Assembly: GCA_020631105.1 (NCBI GenBank)
Contig: JAHDHW010000009.1
Coordinates: forward strand, 28,003-67,997
Source: Saprospiraceae bacterium
Lineage (GTDB): Bacteria > Bacteroidota > Bacteroidia > Chitinophagales > Saprospiraceae
Direction of reading: 5' to 3'
DNA length: 39,995 nt
Both the position numbers and the translations under genes were made by a program. The notes beneath the pieces are model-generated. The model saw only the letters and a list, made by a program, of their open reading frames with translations, ran no database searches and was not told where the DNA came from. Positions 34,559-39,995 of the stretch are shown here, in pieces; position 1 is the first letter of the stretch, and the number at the start of each line of letters is the position of its first letter.

Positions 34559-35251
34559 TTAAGGTCTATTCTTTTTCTTAGCGTAGTAATCGAACACTTT
34601 ATTTACTACAGCTTTGCCAAGTTGATTTGGGTTTTGTCGAATCTTTGATTCTTCTTTGCCCATAGTTAAAAAGACAGCATCAACGGCGCGTTCAGCCAGG
34701 AAGTCAGACATAGAATTGTCTACCTTGTTTTTTGCAAAAAGATTGTAAGCGCCAGCGGCGATTGGCCAGTATTGTAGAATGTCGAGTTTTTCCAGTTCGG
34801 TATCCATCTTTGAACTGTAGCGCTTTTTTACGGAGGCATACATACCGTTTCGTAAGGCATTCGTTGCAGCATCCGGAGCACCGACAACGATAGCAACAGC
34901 ATCTTTGAATTTTACCTCTTTGATAGCATCTTTCATTATGCCTGATCCTTCTTCTGCCATAATTTTAGAGACGGTACCGATCTTTTTTTCAATGTCTCCC
35001 AGTTCAGCTTCCAGTCCGAGGGCTTTTAATGAGCTTAGGACAGGTTTTAACTCTGGTGGAATGAAGCCGTCAACTCCTTCCTTATTGAGTTTTTGCATAG
35101 TTTTAATTGCTCTGAATGCACTGCTGTCGAGAATTTCGCGAACGGCTGAAATGGTTTCGAGGCTCGTAGGCGCCTCAGCGAAATTCTTTAAAGTAGAGCA
35201 AGAGGAAAGGAGGACCCCAAGGGTTAGCATTGTGAGTTTAAAATATTTCAT
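34559..35251 (-). CDS. DUF4197 lipoprotein
   Basis: A 230-residue lipoprotein (lipobox LSSC, Cys19) with helical DUF4197 features: KDAIKEVKFKDAVAIVVGAPDAATNALRNGMY and FLAERAVDAVFLTMGKEESKIRQNP. It is a diverged relative of the protein at 22638-23447, which has a cleavable signal peptide instead. The shared segments (FKDA...G..DAAT and the AVDAVF/ALDGMF helix with K-E-x-x-I-R) show common ancestry. Function is unknown. The promoter region includes a G9 run about 93 bp upstream. Confidence 0.85.
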   Translation of the reverse strand: MKYFKLTMLTLGVLLSSCSTLKNFAEAPTSLETISAVREILDSSAFRAIKTMQKLNKEGVDGFIPPELKPVLSSLKALGLEAELGDIEKKIGTVSKIMAEEGSGIMKDAIKEVKFKDAVAIVVGAPDAATNALRNGMYASVKKRYSSKMDTELEKLDILQYWPIAAGAYNLFAKNKVDNSMSDFLAERAVDAVFLTMGKEESKIRQNPNQLGKAVVNKVFDYYAKKKNRP

Positions 35252-35343
35252 ATTCGTAGTTTTTTATTTAGGACGTAGAAATCTTTAAAAGAGTACATTT
35301 TTGGAGAGAAATTAAAAAGAATCAAGAGTAGATTCAGTTGTCC

Positions 35344-35352
35344 GGGGGGGGG
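35344..35352. repeat. G9 homopolymer upstream of DUF4197 lipoprotein gene
   Basis: Nine consecutive G residues in an otherwise AT-rich gap, 93 bp upstream of the DUF4197 start. Tracts like this slip during replication and can vary between cells; in the spacing of a promoter they may switch expression. No clear -7 element could be placed at the right distance, so a regulatory role is only possible. Confidence 0.5.
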
Positions 35353-35504
35353 ATTGACTTTTGTTCTGGGCGTAGAGTCATGCTGATAAAGCACATAAAA
35401 CCTATCGCTAAAGGGACGCAACAAGTTTCGTTTTTAGAATAGCAGGATATTATAATCGAGTGATTATATATAAAGTTAGAGGCGTAGACCTAAAATGAAA
35501 TTGT

Positions 35505-36197
35505 TTATTCTTTGCCTGGGCAATTGTGGAGTAAAGCGTTAGCAAAAAATTCAATCATTACTTCTACTTCATCAAAATTCTCGTCATTTACTGTTACGTC
35601 TGTAAGTCTAGGTAGATGTTGAGCAAAGTAAATATGATTATTGGCCATCTCAAACATGTTACTTGCCAGTGCCCGTGGGTAAGGAAACTCAGAGTTTATC
35701 TCAGAAATAACATTTGCGACCTTTTGGACCAGGGTTTTGTAGTTAGAGAAAAAACCATCTCTATTTTCTTCATCAACCATTTTTGTATGGTATGCTTTGG
35801 TACCTTCTGCAATGATTAGCCGGTGAAGGACACTTTCATTAACATATTCTATGCTCGGGTTTTCCTTTGAAGCGTAAACAAAGTTTTCAATAATAATTTT
35901 CAGGCGGCGTTCAGGATCTTCGATATTCATAGTATTGATATCGATCAGGTAGCTTACCCATTCCCAGTACCAGGATACAAGGTAAATTAGTAGTAGGTGC
36001 TTGTTTTCGAAATAACGATAAACCGATGCTTCAGTAGAATTCATCCGTTTTGCCAGCTTTTTGAAGTTAAACGCTTCAAAACCAATTTCGTCAATAAGTA
36101 AGATACTATGCCTGATGATCTTCTGCCCGAGCGGGGTTTCTTGCGGATCTCTTAGGTAAAGACGATCATTTAAGCTGATTTTTATCCCTATAGCCAT
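35505..36197 (-). CDS. TetR/AcrR-family transcriptional regulator
   Basis: A 230-residue regulator with an N-terminal helix-turn-helix: GFEAFNFKKLAKRMNSTEASVYRYFENKHLLLIYLVSWYWEW (about residues 39-80), the pattern of TetR proteins. The C-terminal ligand/dimer domain is all helical and does not reveal a ligand. It is divergent from the SulP anion transporter, which it probably controls, with an inverted repeat in the shared 249-bp gap. Its own -7 element (36218-36225) would allow autoregulation. Confidence 0.9.
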   Translation of the reverse strand: MAIGIKISLNDRLYLRDPQETPLGQKIIRHSILLIDEIGFEAFNFKKLAKRMNSTEASVYRYFENKHLLLIYLVSWYWEWVSYLIDINTMNIEDPERRLKIIIENFVYASKENPSIEYVNESVLHRLIIAEGTKAYHTKMVDEENRDGFFSNYKTLVQKVANVISEINSEFPYPRALASNMFEMANNHIYFAQHLPRLTDVTVNDENFDEVEVMIEFFANALLHNCPGKE

Positions 36198-36217
36198 AAA
36201 AGTTTACCTTTTTTTCA

Positions 36218-36225
36218 CAAAAGTA
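36218..36225 (-). promoter_or_regulatory. Candidate TetR gene promoter -7 element
   Basis: The minus strand reads TACTTTTG (exact TAnnTTTG), 21 bp before the TetR start. Confidence 0.5.
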
Positions 36226-36378
36226 ATAGTTTTTATGAACTAGTTTTTATATGATTTGTTAAAGTTGAGGTTTTATAATTGATAGTATTGCTATTATAAG
36301 TGAAAGTTGCTTATATTTACATTTATAAATCGACTAGCTTTTAATAGCACCCAACAAATTTTCGAGTATTCACATTTT

Positions 36379-36408
36379 CAAACTAACCAGTATATCTGAT
36401 CTAGTTTG
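36379..36408. promoter_or_regulatory. Candidate operator between TetR and SulP genes
   Basis: caaacta (36379-36385) and tagtttg (36402-36408) form a perfect 7-bp inverted repeat with 16 nt between, 38-67 bp before the SulP start. Size and place suit a TetR operator; not confirmed. Confidence 0.4.
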
Positions 36409-36446
36409 ATTATTTTTTTGTCTTCCTTCTATTAAAATTAAAAATT

Positions 36447-38084
36447 ATGAGTCCAAAAGAGACCAATGGAATTTTCAGTAACTTAAAAAATGACATTCCT
36501 GCATCGGTTATCGTTTTTCTGGTCGCCGTTCCTTTATGTTTGGGTATTGCCCTAGCTTCTGGTGCACCTTTATTTTCCGGAATTATCGCTGGAATCGTTG
36601 GAGGTATTGTTGTGGGCGCATTAAGTGGCTCGCAATTAGGAGTTAGTGGTCCTGCTGCAGGATTAGCTGTCATAGTACTAACGGCGATCCAAGAGTTGGG
36701 AGCATTTGAGATATTTCTTGTAGCGGTAGTTTTAGGAGGAGTTTTCCAGTTATTATTAGGATATGCAAGAGCAGGAATTATCGGCTATTATTTTCCATCC
36801 TCAGTGATTAAAGGTATGTTATCTGGTATTGGTATTATCATTATTCTAAAGCAAATACCTCACGCTTTTGGTTATGATAAAGACTATGAAGGTAGCATGA
36901 GCTTTGCACAACCTGATGGGCACAACACACTGTCTGAACTATACTACATGTTCGAGGCAATAAGCCCTGGAGCAGTAATTATTGCTGTTTTATCAATGGC
37001 TATTCTGATACTTTGGGAGCAACCATTTATGAAACGAATCTCTCTTTTCAAAATGGTACAGGGACCTTTGGTAGTGGTAGCTTTAGGTATTGTACTTAAT
37101 CTTGTTTTTCAGAATATGCCCGACCTTGCACTACGTGCGGATCAGGTGGTTGCTATTCCGGTAGCAGAAAGTATTGGTGGATTTTTCAACCAATTTACAT
37201 TTCCTGATTTTAGCCACATAACAAATTCTGCCGTTTGGGTAACGGGTATTACGATTGCAGTTGTTGCAAGTTTGGAGACCTTATTATGTTTGGAGGCAAC
37301 CGACAAACTTGATCCAATGAAAAGAGTGACACCAGCAAACCGAGAGCTAAAAGCACAAGGAGTTGGTAACTTACTTTCTGGTTTGGTTGGAGGCCTTCCG
37401 ATTACTCAGGTAATTGTAAGAAGTTCGACTAATATCCAGTCCGGAGGACGAACTAAAATGTCTGCGATCTTGCATGGATTTATCTTGCTTGGATGTGCAA
37501 TGGCTATTCCGCGAATATTGAATTTGATTCCTTTGGCAAGTTTAGCTGCTATTTTATTTTTGGTAGGATACAAATTGGCAAAGCCTGCACTATTCAAACA
37601 AATGTATGCGCTTGGAAAAACGCATTTTATACCTTTCATTGTAACCATTCTGGGAATCGTATTCACAGACTTATTGAAAGGGATCGGAATGGGATTAGTA
37701 GTTGCAGTATTCTACATACTTTATAATAACTACAAAAAGCCATTCGTCTTCGAAACTGAAAAGCATATCAATGATCATGAGATTCGAATAGAATTAGCTG
37801 AAGATGTAACTTTTATTAATAAAGCGGCGATTCAGCGAGCACTAACTCAGATTCCGGACGGAGCGAAGGTAGTAATTGATACTTCGAAGTCCATTAATAT
37901 TGACCATGATGTTTGGGAAATTATCAATGAGTTTAAAACGAACTCTCAATACAGAGATATTGAATTAGATGTTATTAAGGGAGGTTATGTTGGTATTCCG
38001 AATCAAGTTAAAGAGATAGAGCATGCGATTGCGAATAGCTTGGTTACTCGAGTTAAACAAAACGGCCAGCCCGTTCCGGAGTAG
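36447..38084 (+). CDS. SulP-family inorganic anion transporter
   Basis: A 545-residue transporter of the SLC26/SulP family. The N-terminal part (about residues 15-430) has some 14 membrane helices, with the family motif GIALASGAPLFSGIIAGIVGG and the repeat-like GSQLGVSGPAAGLAVI; GIGMGLVVAVFYILYNN is the last helix. A C-terminal STAS-like domain follows (from about 440; VVIDTSKSINIDHDVWEII). No carbonic-anhydrase fusion is present. Bicarbonate or sulfate are the likely anions; sequence does not decide. The divergent TetR gene is a likely regulator. A strong terminator follows. Confidence 0.92.
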   Translation: MSPKETNGIFSNLKNDIPASVIVFLVAVPLCLGIALASGAPLFSGIIAGIVGGIVVGALSGSQLGVSGPAAGLAVIVLTAIQELGAFEIFLVAVVLGGVFQLLLGYARAGIIGYYFPSSVIKGMLSGIGIIIILKQIPHAFGYDKDYEGSMSFAQPDGHNTLSELYYMFEAISPGAVIIAVLSMAILILWEQPFMKRISLFKMVQGPLVVVALGIVLNLVFQNMPDLALRADQVVAIPVAESIGGFFNQFTFPDFSHITNSAVWVTGITIAVVASLETLLCLEATDKLDPMKRVTPANRELKAQGVGNLLSGLVGGLPITQVIVRSSTNIQSGGRTKMSAILHGFILLGCAMAIPRILNLIPLASLAAILFLVGYKLAKPALFKQMYALGKTHFIPFIVTILGIVFTDLLKGIGMGLVVAVFYILYNNYKKPFVFETEKHINDHEIRIELAEDVTFINKAAIQRALTQIPDGAKVVIDTSKSINIDHDVWEIINEFKTNSQYRDIELDVIKGGYVGIPNQVKEIEHAIANSLVTRVKQNGQPVPE

Positions 38085-38106
38085 GCTTAAAATCTAAACC
38101 AAGTAT

Positions 38107-38152
38107 AAAAATCCGACTTATCTAGCTAATGAACTAAATAAGTCGGATTTTT
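38107..38152. terminator. Bidirectional terminator, overlapping SGNH gene end
   Basis: A perfect 14-bp inverted repeat (38107-38120 and 38139-38152; core tccgactta) with a run of T residues after it on the plus strand. Its right arm is inside the SGNH hydrolase coding sequence, so the last residues of that protein are encoded by the hairpin. Confidence 0.88.
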
Positions 38153-39154
38153 TTTTAGTATAGGCAAAAGTTTTTCACTAAAATATTTAGCACCACTTTC
38201 TGTGAAGTGACCATCGTCAGGGATATAGTACTTTCGGTAGGTGTATGATGATGATTGGAGTAACTCAGGGTATAACTCTAGATAGGGCACCTTATATTCT
38301 TCGCATAGCATTTTCATGCTGAATTGTGGACGAGGAATTGCATCATCCAAATCGACTAATGCAGGAATTCTTGCCAGGATAATCTCACGGTCATTTTGAT
38401 TACACTCTTTAAATATATTCTCTATTAAATATTGTCCTAAATTGGCAGCTTGCTTATGGTACTTTCCCAAGAGCATTCGATTGCCAAGTTGATTGTTCCA
38501 ACATAAGTATTCCCACCATTGAGGATTGTCCTCATTTTGTACAAGCTTACCCTGTTCTATTTTCAAGCAGGGCTTTCTACCACAGCCATGAAAAAGTATT
38601 TCTAAGGACCGCATCAAATCATCGTCTACAAAACTTAAGATCACCTGATCTGGATTCAAAAGGTCAATATACTTTTGGTAAGCTAAATACATTTGATCGA
38701 GACCCCAGGCAGGAATAGAAAGGCTGATGACTAAGTAATCCGGCCCTAGCTCCTGTTGCAGGCGCGCTGCAATAGTGTGATGCTCGGGAAGATAAATACC
38801 AAAGGTGAAAGAGTCACCAACAAGGAGTACTCGTTTCTTCGTTTTTGTTTTTAGGTCCTGGAAGTTAAAACTGTTTCGAAATCCTTCTGCATTGATCTGA
38901 TAACAAACCCCCTGGACGGGAGGACTAGGGAAAAGCAAACTGGTTTTTTGTTGGCAGACCCAACCTAAATCCGGATCCGGACTCAGCCAGCTGGTATCTG
39001 TTTTTGCCAAGATTTCTTCGAGGTCCGGCTGAATAGGATGAGTGCGATAATAATAAGTGTAATCAGGATAGAGTGACCAAAGAATCCCTTCGATAAGCAG
39101 GAGTAAACTGCATAGAATGATTAGGTTGATCGCAATGACTTTTATTAAACGCAC
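38126..39154 (-). CDS. Membrane-anchored SGNH/GDSL hydrolase
   Basis: A 342-residue protein with an N-terminal membrane anchor (about residues 5-28) and an SGNH esterase domain outside the membrane. Block I is LLVGDSFTFG (catalytic Ser115); block V is IPDDGHFTESG (Asp313/Asp314 and His316). Such anchored SGNH proteins often remove or add acyl groups on surface glycans. SGNH proteins are frequent partners of carbamoyltransferase/SxtJ operons, but here it is 12 kb away from that unit. It starts 17 bp after the PfkB kinase stop, so the two are an operon. Confidence 0.88.
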   Translation of the reverse strand: MRLIKVIAINLIILCSLLLLIEGILWSLYPDYTYYYRTHPIQPDLEEILAKTDTSWLSPDPDLGWVCQQKTSLLFPSPPVQGVCYQINAEGFRNSFNFQDLKTKTKKRVLLVGDSFTFGIYLPEHHTIAARLQQELGPDYLVISLSIPAWGLDQMYLAYQKYIDLLNPDQVILSFVDDDLMRSLEILFHGCGRKPCLKIEQGKLVQNEDNPQWWEYLCWNNQLGNRMLLGKYHKQAANLGQYLIENIFKECNQNDREIILARIPALVDLDDAIPRPQFSMKMLCEEYKVPYLELYPELLQSSSYTYRKYYIPDDGHFTESGAKYFSEKLLPILKKNPTYLVH

Positions 39155-39171
39155 TAAAGAGAAAACTTAAT

Positions 39172-39995
39172 TCAGGGGTTAAAAAACAAATCTACATATT
39201 GCTTATAGCGCAATTCAATAGCAGATACATCCGGAAGCCTCACGCCTCTCTTTTCTACTATTAGCGAAGCCGCTGCATGGGCATAAGCAACAGCATTAGA
39301 GATATCTTTTGACTTGGCGTAATATAATAAAAAAGCCGTTGCGAAAATATCTCCTGCACCTGTCGGATCAATAGCATCAACTGGATAAACAGGGAAATAC
39401 ATATCTGAGTTATCGTGGAATATTTCAACTCCTTTTGATCCTTTGGTTAAGACTAGAATAGGAGCGGTTGCCTTTATTTTTTCGAAAGCCGTATCAAGGC
39501 CATCTAAGTCTTCTTCGCTAACAAAAACGACATCAATATTTTTTAGTAAGGACCATTCCATAGGTTTAGCCTCTACTTCTTTCTTATGATTCACTTGTCG
39601 TAACCACCCTTGAATTGTCGCTCCTGTTAAGCTGTTTGGAAAAGCCTGAATTAAGTTAGGATTAATTTCATCGGCAATCGGCCCAAGTAGTACGATCTCT
39701 GAGGTGGTCCAATTATCAGGTAAATCGTTTAGCTCCAGACTGTCTGCTCTTTGATGCATCAATTGTTTTCGATGATCGCCGTTATAGCGATTTTCGAATA
39801 TGGTAGTTTGAGCTGCGTGTTTGTTGAAGATAGTAATACCTTCCTTTTCGATTTGTTGTTGGAATTTAAAATCTGGACCAAAGCTGGTTAGTGCAGCCGT
39901 TGTATAACCGAGCCTGCTGCTAAGAATGCTTGCATAAGAAGCAGTACCTCCTAATAAATAATTTCCCTGATATAGATCATGGCACATATGGCCAA
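39172..39995 (-). CDS. PfkB-family carbohydrate kinase, N-terminally incomplete
   Basis: A PfkB/ribokinase-type kinase whose 5' end runs off the window; the frame is open to base 39995. The sugar/nucleoside pocket GGTASYAS is near the visible N-terminus, and the C-terminal signature DPTGAGDIFATAF carries the anion hole and the catalytic Asp (about residue 213 from the first Met seen at 39987). The typical upstream start would be another 10-20 residues beyond the window. The sugar is not determinable. It is followed by the SGNH hydrolase gene. Confidence 0.92.
   Translation of the reverse strand, partial: GHMCHDLYQGNYLLGGTASYASILSSRLGYTTAALTSFGPDFKFQQQIEKEGITIFNKHAAQTTIFENRYNGDHRKQLMHQRADSLELNDLPDNWTTSEIVLLGPIADEINPNLIQAFPNSLTGATIQGWLRQVNHKKEVEAKPMEWSLLKNIDVVFVSEEDLDGLDTAFEKIKATAPILVLTKGSKGVEIFHDNSDMYFPVYPVDAIDPTGAGDIFATAFLLYYAKSKDISNAVAYAHAAASLIVEKRGVRLPDVSAIELRYKQYVDLFFNP

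Noticed and set aside
1-39995. tRNA, rRNA, CRISPR, transposase or prophage genes
   Set aside because: No cloverleaf with a GGTTCGAATCC-like arm, no regularly spaced repeats, and no transposase, integrase or phage motifs were found on either strand.

Overview
The window looks like a chromosomal segment from a Bacteroidota bacterium, most plausibly of the Saprospiria/Chitinophagia side. The evidence is a secreted protein with a CHU_C-type (type IX secretion) C-terminal domain, many TAnnTTTG promoter -7 elements, almost no Shine-Dalgarno sites, a uppS-bamA pair, and several Bacteroidota-style lipoproteins and DUF families. I see no rRNA, tRNA, CRISPR array, insertion sequence or prophage. It reads as core genome with a few accessory operons, and intrinsic terminators separate most units.

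Layout. 1-324 is the 3' end of an outer-membrane DUF5916-like protein. 391-3778 (minus) runs ROK sugar kinase, ABC ATPase, FtsX/MacB-like permease with a His-rich loop, then a small DUF3299-like secreted protein; the last three resemble zinc-regulated (Zrg-type) export/uptake loci. 3779-4317 is a long intergenic region with a possible small RNA that ends in a strong terminator and has a Fur/Zur-like half-site. 4318-7662 is ileS, whose signature motif is GIHH instead of HIGH. 7737-9157 (minus) is a WecA/TagO-like lipid-linked sugar transferase overlapping a CrcB fluoride channel. 9466-11160 (minus) is an M3 peptidase. 11369-14834 is uppS-bamA. 14969-17455 (minus) is the T9SS cargo protein. 17705-23447 (plus) is amidohydrolase, SLC12-like transporter, lipoprotein and a DUF4197 protein.

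23554-26927 (minus) is a compact unit: aspartoacylase-like hydrolase (apparently frameshifted at its 5' end), NodU/SxtI-type carbamoyltransferase, a 49-residue DUF5989 protein and an SxtJ-like membrane protein. 27040-29326 (minus) holds a VanY-like carboxypeptidase lipoprotein and a conserved cytosolic protein of unknown function. 29521-31386 is mnmG. 31402-32250 (minus) is an M48-like lipoprotein that has lost its zinc-binding histidines. 32482-34302 (minus) is a long-chain acyl-CoA synthetase. 34559-35251 (minus) is a second DUF4197 protein, in lipoprotein form. A TetR regulator (minus) and a SulP anion transporter (plus) are divergent at 35505-38084. 38126-39995 (minus) is a PfkB kinase (running off the window) followed by an SGNH hydrolase.

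Functional themes are envelope construction (UppS makes the lipid carrier, the WecA-like enzyme loads it, BamA inserts outer-membrane proteins, VanY and PepF cut peptides), ion handling (CrcB, SulP, SLC12, the metal ABC system) and translation/tRNA (IleS, MnmG). The points most worth following are the GIHH-type IleS, the carbamoyltransferase-DUF5989-SxtJ module, the possible Zrg-like locus, the dead M48 lipoprotein and the candidate small RNA.
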